Positions 8,329-15,835 of a stretch of 64,000 nt of DNA are shown piece by piece. The stretch is from Aldehydirespirator sp965203575 (GTDB lineage Bacteria > Actinomycetota > Acidimicrobiia > Acidimicrobiales > Aldehydirespiratoraceae). The position numbers and the translations under genes are program-made. The stretch lies in contig OZ241894.1 of assembly GCA_965203575.1 (NCBI GenBank), forward strand, positions 2,418,001-2,482,000. Reading direction: 5' to 3'. Every line of letters begins with the position of its first letter. The first letter of the stretch is position 1. The notes beneath the pieces were generated by a model. That model was not told the DNA's origin. It did no database searches and worked only from the letters and a program-made list of their open reading frames with translations.

Positions 8329-9078
8329 GTGGACTCTCTGCGGGGCGCGGCGGTGGTGGTGACCGGGGCCAGTTCGGGGATCGGGCTCGCGGTAGCGGAG
8401 CGTTTCGTGGCCGCGGGGGCCCGGGTGCTGACCGGCAGCCGGAGCGAGCCGCCGGACGGTGGGGGCCGCTGGGTCCGTACCGACGTGGCCGATCCGGCTC
8501 AGGCCGAGGCCCTGATCGCTGCGGCGGCGAAGGCCTTCGGCCGGGTCGATGTGGTGGTGAACAACGCCGGCGTGCAAGTCGAGAAGACGGTGGCCGACAC
8601 CACCGATGAGGACTTCGACTACGTGATGGGCGTGAACGTTCGCGGTGTGTTCAACGTCTGCCGGGCCGCGGTGCGCCAGATGCGGGACCAGCTCGATGGC
8701 GGGGTGATCATCAACGTCGGCTCGATCTCCGGCCGTGTCTCCGACCACGGCATGGCGGTGTACAACACGTCGAAGGCGGCGGTGCACGCCCTGACCCGCT
8801 CGATCGCCATCGACCACGGCGGCGACGGCATCCGCTGCAACGCGGTCCTGCCCGGCTGGATAGAAACCGCCATGGCCGACTCGTCCTTCAGTCACGCAGC
8901 CGATCCGGCCACAGCCCGCGCCGCAGCGGTCGAGCGTCACCCCGTCGGCCGCCTGGGCCGCCCCGAGGACATAGCCGGCCTAGTGCTCTGGCTGGCCAGC
9001 ACCGAGGCGTCGTTCGTCTCAGGAAGCCTCTTCACCATCGACGGCGGCCTAACGGCCCAAACCCCTATCGCACCCTGA
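8329..9078 (+). CDS. Short-chain dehydrogenase/reductase
   Basis: Classical SDR of 249 residues. The Rossmann glycine motif TGASSGIG is at residues 12-19, NNAG at 78-81, the catalytic Ser near 132-134 and YNTSK with Tyr145/Lys149. The C-terminal region ends SGSLFTIDGG, typical of FabG-like members. It should oxidise or reduce a hydroxyl/keto group with NAD(P)H. GTG 8329 is preceded by GGGGGAG. It is downstream of the NTF2-like gene. A degenerate copy of its last 40 bases lies at 9659-9700, beyond the next gene. Confidence 0.85.
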   Translation: MDSLRGAAVVVTGASSGIGLAVAERFVAAGARVLTGSRSEPPDGGGRWVRTDVADPAQAEALIAAAAKAFGRVDVVVNNAGVQVEKTVADTTDEDFDYVMGVNVRGVFNVCRAAVRQMRDQLDGGVIINVGSISGRVSDHGMAVYNTSKAAVHALTRSIAIDHGGDGIRCNAVLPGWIETAMADSSFSHAADPATARAAAVERHPVGRLGRPEDIAGLVLWLASTEASFVSGSLFTIDGGLTAQTPIAP

Positions 9079-9103
9079 TTCTAGCAAGTTAGCTTTAGAT
9101 TGC

Positions 9104-9131
9104 TTGAAATAACAGATTGAACATGTAGTAT
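9104..9131 (+). promoter_or_regulatory. Promoter of the 9236 gene
   Basis: TTGAAA (9104-9109) and TAGTAT (9126-9131) with a 16-base spacer, in an AT-rich block directly after the SDR stop. Confidence 0.5.
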
Positions 9132-9235
9132 CGTTGTCCTGCCGCCTGTTGGGCTGTCAGGCCTGACGGCGGCCTCGGAGCAGCCCTCGCGGGCGCCCCC
9201 AGCCGATCAAGTTTCGAACGGACGGAGGTCCCGTG

Positions 9236-9655
9236 ATGGCCGCAACCCAAGCACAGCGCGCCGCGCTGTACACGCGCCTGGTGGACTCGATGGGCGACGA
9301 AGCCGCAGAAACCCTCATGGACCAGCTCCCGCCCAGCGGGTGGGACCAGATGGCCACCAAGGATGACCTCGCCGGGGTCGAGCAGCGCCTACAGGCCTCC
9401 CTCGCGGTGTTGGCCGCCGAGACGAACGCGAAGTTCGCCGAGAGCCACACCAAGCTTGTCGAGAGCCACGCAGCCTTGCAGGTCGCCATGCACCAGGGCT
9501 TCGCCGAGGCCGCCAAGGAGCGTACCGAGATCATCAAGGCTCAGGCTGAGATGATCAAGATCCAGGCCAAGCAACTCTACGTCATCGTCTCGGCCATCGC
9601 CGCAGCCACGATCTCGATCTGGGTAGCTCTGTTCACAATCGGCGCCGGCACATAG
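9236..9655 (+). CDS. Small coiled-coil protein with C-terminal membrane anchor
   Basis: 139 residues. The N-terminal half is helical (QAQRAALYTRLVDSMGDEAA), followed by a long coiled coil with repeated AESHTKLVESHAAL and KAQAEMIKIQAKQ heptads, and one C-terminal hydrophobic helix (LYVIVSAIAAATISIWVALF). This resembles DUF1640/CCDC90-type or phage-associated coiled-coil proteins. I assign no function. ATG 9236 fits GGAGG at 9224-9228 better than GTG 9233. The gene is a self-contained unit with promoter and terminator, flanked by two copies of the SDR 3' end. Confidence 0.6.
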   Translation: MAATQAQRAALYTRLVDSMGDEAAETLMDQLPPSGWDQMATKDDLAGVEQRLQASLAVLAAETNAKFAESHTKLVESHAALQVAMHQGFAEAAKERTEIIKAQAEMIKIQAKQLYVIVSAIAAATISIWVALFTIGAGT

Positions 9656-9658
9656 CCG

Positions 9659-9700
9659 GTCGACGGCGACCTAACCGCCCAAATCCCCATCGCCCTCAGA
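9659..9700 (+). repeat. Degenerate second copy of the SDR 3' end
   Basis: Bases 9659-9700 match the end of the SDR gene (about 9037-9077) at most positions, and in the right frame would read VDGDLTAQIPIA, against IDGGLTAQTPIA in the SDR. The copy begins right after the stop of the coiled-coil gene. The two copies bracket 9078-9658. Confidence 0.6.
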
Positions 9701-9760
9701 CCCCGCCCCGCCCTCGGACACGTGTCAGTGGCAGGAGGCTGAGCCACGGAGCCAGCGGAA

Positions 9761-9796
9761 GGCCCGACCGCTCACCGTCCGGTGAGGAGTCGGGCC
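9761..9796. terminator. Two-tier hairpin, bidirectional terminator
   Basis: Outer arms GGCCCGAC (9761-9768) and GTCGGGCC (9789-9796), inner arms CTCACCG (9771-9777) and CGGTGAG (9780-9786). It lies between the convergent ends at 9655 and 9841. Confidence 0.7.
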
Positions 9797-9840
9797 CGCT
9801 TCCTTGGGCTAGTGCCCTCGGCGATCTCAAGTATGCAAGG

Positions 9841-10512
9841 TCACGCAGGTCTTCGCAAGCGTTGCCCGTGACGGAGCAGCAGAGCCGCAGCGGCCGCGAT
9901 CAGCGACGCCGCTGCCAGGACTTGCGGTCCGCAGCCGGTGGATGCCGCGGGGGCACGCTCGCGGGTTTGTTTGCTGTGCCGGTGATGGCGGCTTTCGGCC
10001 GAGTCGCCGTGTTCGATCAATTCCTGTAGCCGCTCTTTGCGGTCCCAGGACTTGTCCCGGAGTTGTTGGACGGTGCTGCGGAGGTAGCCGTGCTCGGAGG
10101 CGTCGGCGAGCGCCATCAGTTCGACGTTCTCGTGCAGGCCGGCGATGGTGAGGTTGGCCGACCCGACCAGGAAGGCCTGCGGGGTTCCGGCATTGTTGCA
10201 GGCCGCCCACACCTTGAGGTGGGCCTCGGAGCGTCCCTGGTTGGAGCGGCCGGTGCGGTACCAGTTGAGCACGGTCACATTGCCCCGCTGGACGAAGTCG
10301 AGCGCAGCACGCCGGTCGGCATGGGTGGCATGCGCGAAGTTGCGGCTCTTCATGTCGCCGATGAGCAGTGTCACCGGCCGGCCGCGGGAGCGCTTCGCGA
10401 GCCAGACGATTCCCTTCACGCTCGCCGATCCCACGCACACCACCAGCGGCCCGCTCGGATGCGCTGCCAGGAAGCGCTCCACCCGGTCCGCCGCAGTGTC
10501 GCCGAGAGCCAC
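9841..10512 (-). CDS. Phospholipase D-like domain protein with C-terminal membrane helix
   Basis: 223 residues with one HKD-type half-site: His98-Leu-Lys100 followed by GSANLT (residues 117-122), the usual HxK...GSxN pattern of PLD-family nucleases and transferases. A single half-site means it would have to dimerise to form an active centre, as in Nuc/BfiI. The Asp of a canonical HxKxxxxD is replaced (HLKVWAACN), which is tolerated in some nuclease members. A basic linker and a hydrophobic helix (LAAASLIAAAAALLL) close the protein, so it may be tethered to the membrane. It borders the defence island. A nuclease role is inferred from fold and context only. Confidence 0.65.
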   Translation of the reverse strand: MALGDTAADRVERFLAAHPSGPLVVCVGSASVKGIVWLAKRSRGRPVTLLIGDMKSRNFAHATHADRRAALDFVQRGNVTVLNWYRTGRSNQGRSEAHLKVWAACNNAGTPQAFLVGSANLTIAGLHENVELMALADASEHGYLRSTVQQLRDKSWDRKERLQELIEHGDSAESRHHRHSKQTRERAPAASTGCGPQVLAAASLIAAAAALLLRHGQRLRRPA

Positions 10513-10716
10513 CCGAGCAACTTATCGGTGTCCCGCACTCTCGGACGAGCGGCTGCGCGGCGGCTAAAGCCGATGCCTCTGCAACGACCCTCTCGTAGGA
10601 GCTTGCCCGGACATCAAGGGTCCCCAAGCCTCGGGTGGGCTGGAGTCGGCGGCGAGTCCGGAGCGGTGGGTCGGTGGTGAGTAAGATCGACCTGTCGCCT
10701 CGGGCTGGCAGGACGC

Positions 10717-11643
10717 ATGGACAGGTTGTGGACGGACGACGACGAATCGAATCCAGTTGACGATTGGGTCGAGAGGGTCACGTCCATAGGGCGGTTCAAG
10801 AGCAGGGACAAGGACAAGCGCGCCCCCTACAAGCCGTTGTTGCTGCTGTGGATGATCGGTCGCTTGGCTGGGGGGCTGCCGGGCCGTGTGTCGTTCCGGG
10901 AGGCGGAGGAGGACCTGCAGCGGCTGCTGAACAAGCACCCTGTGGGCAAGTCGAAGCCGAAGGTCGAGAATCCGTTCGTGTACCTCGCAAGCGACCCGAA
11001 TCTCTGGCGGGTTGAGGATTCGGGCGGCGGCAATGTGGCCCGCATGGAGCGGCGCAAGAAGATGAGCCCGCCTTTCCTGCGGGCGGAGGCGACCGGCGCG
11101 CTCGCGCCCGAGTTCGAGCTGGCGCTGCGAGATCCGAACGTGAGATCCCGTGTCGTGAACGCCCTGCTTCGGATGGAGTTCCCCGATTCGCAGCACGAGG
11201 AAGTCCTGCAGGATGTGAACCTCGGTCATGTGGTGGCGGTCGCGCCGGCACCCCGTGATCCGAAGTTCAGGATCACGGTGCTGCGGGCCTACGAGGATCG
11301 ATGCTCGTTCTGCGGATACGACCTGCGTCTCGGCGGCTCGCCGGTGGGCATCGATGCCGCCCATGTGCAGATGCACAGAAAGGGAGGGCCCAACCGCATC
11401 GAGAACGGGATCGCGCTCTGCGTGCAGCATCACCGGCTGTTCGACGCGGGCGCGCTCGGCCTGAGCCAGGATCATCGGATCCTGGTGAGCGAGGACTTGA
11501 ATCTGAGCGACCATGATTCGGCCGCTCGCATCAAGAGCCTCGTCGGCGAGCGGATGCGCACACCCCTGCGCCGGTACAGCCTCCCGGCCTCCGAGCACAT
11601 CGACTGGCACACCAAGAACCTCTTCAAACACCCCGCCCGCTAG
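10717..11643 (+). CDS. HNH endonuclease with phosphorothioate-DNA-binding-like domain (SprMcrA/ScoMcrA type)
   Basis: 308 residues. The N-terminal half carries RAPYKPLLLLWMIGRL (residues 35-50), VSFREAEEDL and ENPFVYLASD...LWRV, the pattern I know from the sulfur-binding domain of type IV enzymes that recognise phosphorothioated DNA. The C-terminal half is an HNH nuclease with a zinc site (Cys196/Cys199, Cys235/His238) and the His216 - Asn230 - His239 core. Family members cut DNA carrying phosphorothioate marks. It is transcribed away from a minus-strand phosphorothioation gene set and lies within 1 kb of its distal end, which supports the reading. ATG 10717 was taken as start. Possible alternative: a generic HNH restriction protein. 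Confidence 0.75.
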   Translation: MDRLWTDDDESNPVDDWVERVTSIGRFKSRDKDKRAPYKPLLLLWMIGRLAGGLPGRVSFREAEEDLQRLLNKHPVGKSKPKVENPFVYLASDPNLWRVEDSGGGNVARMERRKKMSPPFLRAEATGALAPEFELALRDPNVRSRVVNALLRMEFPDSQHEEVLQDVNLGHVVAVAPAPRDPKFRITVLRAYEDRCSFCGYDLRLGGSPVGIDAAHVQMHRKGGPNRIENGIALCVQHHRLFDAGALGLSQDHRILVSEDLNLSDHDSAARIKSLVGERMRTPLRRYSLPASEHIDWHTKNLFKHPAR

Positions 11644-11721
11644 CCGCTGCGCTCAGGCGGCGCCGCGAGCGTCATTCCTCGGCAATGGGGTCCCGGTCGG
11701 TTCTACTAGCGCTGCTCAGGC

Positions 11722-11967
11722 TCAGGGCCGGTAGACGCGTCCGCGAGGCCCGACTCGCAGCACGACGACTACTCCGTCGTCGCGCTGCCGGTGGATGATT
11801 CGGAAGTCGCCGAACCTCACTGAACGGCAGCCGCTCAGCCTTCCCTGAAGACGCTTGCCCATGGAGGGGTCCGTGTCGAGGGAGGCGATGATCTCCAGCG
11901 CCCTCGAGCGGTCGGCAGCCGTGAGCCGGTCCAGGCCCTTCTGCGCCGGTCTAGAGAGGAGGGGCAT
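11722..11967 (-). CDS. RelE/ParE-family toxin
   Basis: 81 residues with the RelE/ParE layout: helical start KGLDRLTAADRSRALEIIASL, then LQGRLSGCRSVRFGDFRIIHRQ and VVVVLRVGPRGRVYR. The GxxRVRxGxYRI-like core and the final Arg/Tyr are those expected for an mRNA-cleaving RelE or gyrase-acting ParE. The start overlaps the antitoxin gene by 17 bases, so the two are translationally coupled. Whether RelE- or ParE-like in action cannot be settled here. Confidence 0.75.
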   Translation of the reverse strand: MPLLSRPAQKGLDRLTAADRSRALEIIASLDTDPSMGKRLQGRLSGCRSVRFGDFRIIHRQRDDGVVVVLRVGPRGRVYRP

Positions 11968-12310
11968 AGCGATCGAGAGGAAGCAAGTCGTCGTTCGCTA
12001 TGTTGTTGTCGGCTTCTTCGAGGTCGGCCATCGCTTCCGGGTCGTTGAGCAGGGCCAGGGTCTCGAGGGCGCCCTCGGGATCGTTCCAGTCCAGTTCGGG
12101 ATGCTGTGATCGCAGTCGGCGCGCGGAAGCAGCGTCCAGATCCTTCTCGCCCAGCACCGCCGGACGGTCCGCGAGGGTCGCCTCGGGCCTAGTGGCGCCG
12201 ATGGGTCCCGAGTGCGCCGGTTGGTCCACGTCCCGATCGTAACTCAGGACCGCGACGGCACCCGCCACTCCGCCACCGCAGAGACGGCCGCGCACTACCA
12301 GTTTCGTCAA
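11951..12310 (-). CDS. Putative antitoxin paired with the RelE-like toxin
   Basis: Up to 119 residues. The acidic C-terminal tail (DPEAMADLEEADNNIANDD) is typical of antitoxins that wrap RelE/ParE toxins. The N-terminal part does not look like a known DNA-binding fold. If translation begins at TTG 12310, it overlaps the helicase stop as TTGA and would be translated from the same transcript. A GTG at 12229 is the main alternative and gives a 92-residue protein. The pairing is supported by the overlap with the toxin gene; the start is uncertain. Confidence 0.55.
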   Translation of the reverse strand: MTKLVVRGRLCGGGVAGAVAVLSYDRDVDQPAHSGPIGATRPEATLADRPAVLGEKDLDAASARRLRSQHPELDWNDPEGALETLALLNDPEAMADLEEADNNIANDDLLPLDRYAPPL

Positions 12311-13869
12311 GGAGCTAGGAGTTCACGAACTGCGTCAGGACGGTGCTGGAGGGCGTCGATGAGCTGGTCAAACGTCATCTCCTTGCGGTCCAGGAGAGGC
12401 TGAAGGCGGTCCTCGACGGTATCGGCGCAAGTCAGGTAGTGAACGATGACCGGCTTGGTCTGGCCGATCCGCACCACGCGGTCGACGGCCTGCGAGTTGG
12501 TCGACGGGTTCCACCAGCGGTTGACGAAGATCACCCGGTTGGCCTCGGTGAGGGTGAGGCCCTCGCTGGCGACCCGCGTTGAGGCCAGCAGCACCCAGCA
12601 GTCGGGATGGGTCTTGAACCGCGCCACCGAACGCCTTCGTTGATCGAGCGGCTGCTCTCCGGTCAGCATGGCGGCGATGTTGCCATGGGCGGCGACTAGC
12701 CGTTTCTGTAGGTGCCGCAGCGGGTCGAGCATGTACGAGAACACGACCGTCTTGCACCCGTCGGCCATCGCGGACTCGGCGAGCTCGACAGCACGGTCGA
12801 GCTTGGCACTCGCGCCCGTCTCGGGATCGATGTCGCAGATTGATCGCAGCCGGTTGAACAGGGCCAGGTACCCCTCCTCGGAGCGACGGCCCATGGACGA
12901 CAGGGCGGCGCTGTAGGCACTCCGCTGCGCGCCGTGAAGTCGGACCTTCTCGACGTGCTCGGTCGCTGCTGGCAGTTCCGGCAGAACGAGATCCTTGGTG
13001 CGGCGCAGCAGGTAGGGCCGGACCCGGGAGCGCAGCGCGTCGATTCCGTGACGGTGGTCATCGATGGCGAATCGGCGGGGTTCGAGCAGTGACAGCAGGC
13101 AGGCAAGATCCTGCGAGTCGCGCTCCACGGGGGTACCGGTGAGGGCCCACACCCGCGGTGCGGCTATCCGGCGCATCGCCTGGTGAGCGAGCGACTCAGC
13201 CTTGCGGAGGCGGTGTGCCTCGTCGGCGACGATCAGGTCGGGCGGCTGGCCTGCAAGATCGTCCCAGAGCCCGCGCAGGTCTTCGTAGCTGGCTAGAAGG
13301 ACATGTGCTCGGGCCACGGCGCCGCGCCAGTGCGCCGGGGTGAAGGTGCGGTTGGTGAACTCCAACCGTTGAGCGATGAGTTCGGGCGCCCACTTGTCGA
13401 CTTCAGCTAGCCAGTTCGCAAGCAGTGTCCGGGGTGCGATGACGAGACACGACTCGATGCGGCCGTATCGGTACAGTCGCCTAATCGCAGCGATCACCTG
13501 AATGGTCTTGCCCAGCCCCATGTCGTCCGCGAGGATCGCCTTGCGATTCTGCAGCAGCCAAGCAACGCCTTTGCGCTGGAACGGGTAGAGATCGTCGCGC
13601 ACACCCGGCGGCAACAGGAGCGGCAGAACCCGGCGTAGCCTGCGATCACAGTTGCGCTCATACCCAGGCCGCGGATCGAACGCCAAGGCCAGAGAGTCGG
13701 GCGCTACTGCTCGTAGGCGGCGCGCCAAGCCGCCGTCCCACCTGACCAGTGACTCCGCCGCTTTGTGCAGTCGAGCGCTGCCGGACGATGCCTCAGGGGA
13801 GCACGCGATCTCGAACCGATTGACGTCTTCGGAGGCCGTTACCGATGATGAGATCTGTCGCGAGTCCAT
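12307..13869 (-). CDS. SNF2-family helicase/translocase of the defence island
   Basis: 520 residues, a compact Swi2/Snf2 ATPase with both RecA lobes. Q-motif region YPFQRKGVAWL, Walker A MGLGKT (residues 117-122), DEAH at 216-219, ALTGTPVE, the second-lobe KTVVFSYMLDPLRHL, the SEGLTLTEANRVIFVN strand and QAVDRVVRIGQ as motif VI. SNF2 enzymes translocate on double-stranded DNA. There is no nuclease domain in the same chain, so cutting would have to come from a partner such as the GIY-YIG protein. It lies 53 bases downstream of the DGQHR gene on the same strand and is followed by the antitoxin frame. Confidence 0.85.
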   Translation of the reverse strand: MDSRQISSSVTASEDVNRFEIACSPEASSGSARLHKAAESLVRWDGGLARRLRAVAPDSLALAFDPRPGYERNCDRRLRRVLPLLLPPGVRDDLYPFQRKGVAWLLQNRKAILADDMGLGKTIQVIAAIRRLYRYGRIESCLVIAPRTLLANWLAEVDKWAPELIAQRLEFTNRTFTPAHWRGAVARAHVLLASYEDLRGLWDDLAGQPPDLIVADEAHRLRKAESLAHQAMRRIAAPRVWALTGTPVERDSQDLACLLSLLEPRRFAIDDHRHGIDALRSRVRPYLLRRTKDLVLPELPAATEHVEKVRLHGAQRSAYSAALSSMGRRSEEGYLALFNRLRSICDIDPETGASAKLDRAVELAESAMADGCKTVVFSYMLDPLRHLQKRLVAAHGNIAAMLTGEQPLDQRRRSVARFKTHPDCWVLLASTRVASEGLTLTEANRVIFVNRWWNPSTNSQAVDRVVRIGQTKPVIVHYLTCADTVEDRLQPLLDRKEMTFDQLIDALQHRPDAVRELLAP

Positions 13870-13922
13870 GGCATCAACTCGGCGGGCAGGATTGGGGTCC
13901 GAATGGCACCGTTGCGCCTCGC

Positions 13923-15338
13923 TCAGCCAACCACTCCCGCTTCGACTTCAAGCCACAATGAATCGGCCTCGGCTGCTGCGGAAGCCGGAAGATAGGCGTA
14001 CCAGAGGCTGCGCAGCCCACCCGTTCCGCTGATCTCCTCCTCGGTCAACGGGTCGACGCCGCATTGCCAGCGAACAATGCGCTCCATCAACTGCATGCGC
14101 TTCTTGCGTTCCTCGTTGACGATTCGCCAGGACGCGGAGGGATCATCTGTCGGTACCAACATGATGTACTTCCATGGTGGGAGGTGGGCATCCCAACTGA
14201 TCTGGCTCAGCGGATAGAGCGCCTCGCAGGCTTGCTCGACTGTCATGGGTTCTCGTGACATCGTGTCAGGCATGACTGAGTCGTCAAGTAGGGCCCTTGC
14301 CAGATCCGCCACCATTTGTTGAACCACCGGCCAGAAGAGTACGCAGTCCTGTGATGCTTCGGGGTCGTCTCGCTGCTCAGGAGGCCGGTGATCTCGCATC
14401 TGTCTGCCATCTTCACTAATGATTGGCAGGGTTTCAATCAGAGCCTCCCAGTACGTGAATACCTCTACCTCTAAAGCATCGATCTCCTCATCCGAGGGAC
14501 GGAACTTCTTGTAGACTTGCAGCTGCTCCTGGTTGGCGCCCCAACCCGTGTTGCGTCGTTGTCTGCTCGCCAGCAGTCGAACATTGAGTTCGTACAGAAC
14601 CTCTAGCGTAGTGAAGAACGGGTGACTGATTCCAAGGTTCTTGCCAGGCTCCATCCGTATGCGGCCACTGTCGAACTCCGATTCACTGAAGCTGCTGAAG
14701 AATGGGTGTTGGGAAACGAGTCGTCGAGTGACGATAGCTAAGGCGTCGTCTTCATCCATGATGATGTTGTCGTATTGTGACATCGCCTTTGCATATCGAT
14801 TCAAATGGCCAAACAGTCGCCTATATCGCACAATGAAATTCGAGGTCTCCTCGAGCTGCTGAGGAGTCACAATGAGTACGCTCACTTCCTCATCACGAAA
14901 ATGCTCAGGTGGCCTGAAGTCGGTCGTGTGGTCCAGGAGACTGCGGATTGCTGCGAGACGGTGCTGCCCGTCGAGCGCGTAGTAGTTCTCCGTGCCGTCG
15001 AAGGTGAGCACGCCGAAGGCGTCAGTCAACCGTCCTTTTCCTAGCAACTCGAACTTCGGGTCTTCCTCAAGGCTGACTGGGTGCCACTTGGGGTCGCCTC
15101 CGAGAGCTGCGACGACGATGGCCCCAAAGAACCGGTCGTCATGTCGGGCAAGGTATCTGGCGATCTCGCCCGTGGCGCGGTTCTTGTTGAGGTTGCGCTG
15201 AATGGCATCTGACAATTGGGAGGCACCGTGGATCTCTTCCGCGTAGCGGATGTTCTGAGCGATCTCTACCATCGACATTCGTACGAGATAGTATTGCCAG
15301 CGCCCCATTCGGGCTTGCACGGCGGGATAGATTTGCAC
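13923..15338 (-). CDS. DGQHR-domain protein (DndB-like)
   Basis: 471 residues. The signature DGQHR (residues 123-127) lies in YYALDGQHRLAAI, the core of the DGQHR/DndB family that accompanies DNA phosphorothioation clusters. In classical dnd systems DndB represses the modification operon; other DGQHR members have unknown roles. The rest of the chain is helical and acidic without catalytic motifs I can name. GTG 15338 is chosen, 20 bases after the GIY-YIG stop. Base composition of this gene and the next is visibly lower in GC than in the flanks, which suggests separate acquisition. Confidence 0.8.
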   Translation of the reverse strand: MQIYPAVQARMGRWQYYLVRMSMVEIAQNIRYAEEIHGASQLSDAIQRNLNKNRATGEIARYLARHDDRFFGAIVVAALGGDPKWHPVSLEEDPKFELLGKGRLTDAFGVLTFDGTENYYALDGQHRLAAIRSLLDHTTDFRPPEHFRDEEVSVLIVTPQQLEETSNFIVRYRRLFGHLNRYAKAMSQYDNIIMDEDDALAIVTRRLVSQHPFFSSFSESEFDSGRIRMEPGKNLGISHPFFTTLEVLYELNVRLLASRQRRNTGWGANQEQLQVYKKFRPSDEEIDALEVEVFTYWEALIETLPIISEDGRQMRDHRPPEQRDDPEASQDCVLFWPVVQQMVADLARALLDDSVMPDTMSREPMTVEQACEALYPLSQISWDAHLPPWKYIMLVPTDDPSASWRIVNEERKKRMQLMERIVRWQCGVDPLTEEEISGTGGLRSLWYAYLPASAAAEADSLWLEVEAGVVG

Positions 15339-15358
15339 GATGCACCTGCTTTCACAAT

Positions 15359-15835
15359 CTAGGCGGGGACTGCCTGCTTGATTCGTCCTGATACCGGTTG
15401 TGCTGATGGGATCACTCGGTTCGCGGGTGGGTCCAACACAGTCACGAGAATGTGCTCTGTTTGGTTGAGCCAGTTACTCGACCTCGTCGTGGCATTCTCA
15501 GGTACTCGGGTGTATGAGAAGCGCAGGCGTCCGAATATCGAGCGGAACTGCTTGATACGTTCGTTTTGTGGGTTCGGCGCAGCGTGTTGCCAGAAGCGCC
15601 GACGTAGGTTCTTGGTTTGGCCGACGTACAACACACCCGAGACTTCACTCGGAAGCGAGTAGATGTCTGACAGGATCGTTGGAGAAACATGAAGTATGTA
15701 GATTCCTCTTGCTTGTGGCACCGCTGAGTCGAACAGCGTGTCCAACCAGGTCGAGTGCCAGTCGGTGCCTTCCAGCGCAGAGATGACGCGGCTCCAAGCG
15801 TCGGCGCTTAGGGATAGCCCTCTAGATCCTGTCAT
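15359..15835 (-). CDS. GIY-YIG nuclease-domain protein
   Basis: 158 residues, mostly one GIY-YIG domain: GIYILHV (residues 44-50), LYVGQTKNLRRRF (residues 69-81, giving the YIG half as YVG plus catalytic Arg78), His84, Glu127 in QTEHIL and Asn139 in DPPANRV. All residues needed for a metal-dependent single-strand nick or cut are present. It overlaps the end of the preceding large gene by 14 bases and so belongs to the same operon. It is the best candidate for the nuclease of the downstream effector module. Confidence 0.75.
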   Translation of the reverse strand: MTGSRGLSLSADAWSRVISALEGTDWHSTWLDTLFDSAVPQARGIYILHVSPTILSDIYSLPSEVSGVLYVGQTKNLRRRFWQHAAPNPQNERIKQFRSIFGRLRFSYTRVPENATTRSSNWLNQTEHILVTVLDPPANRVIPSAQPVSGRIKQAVPA

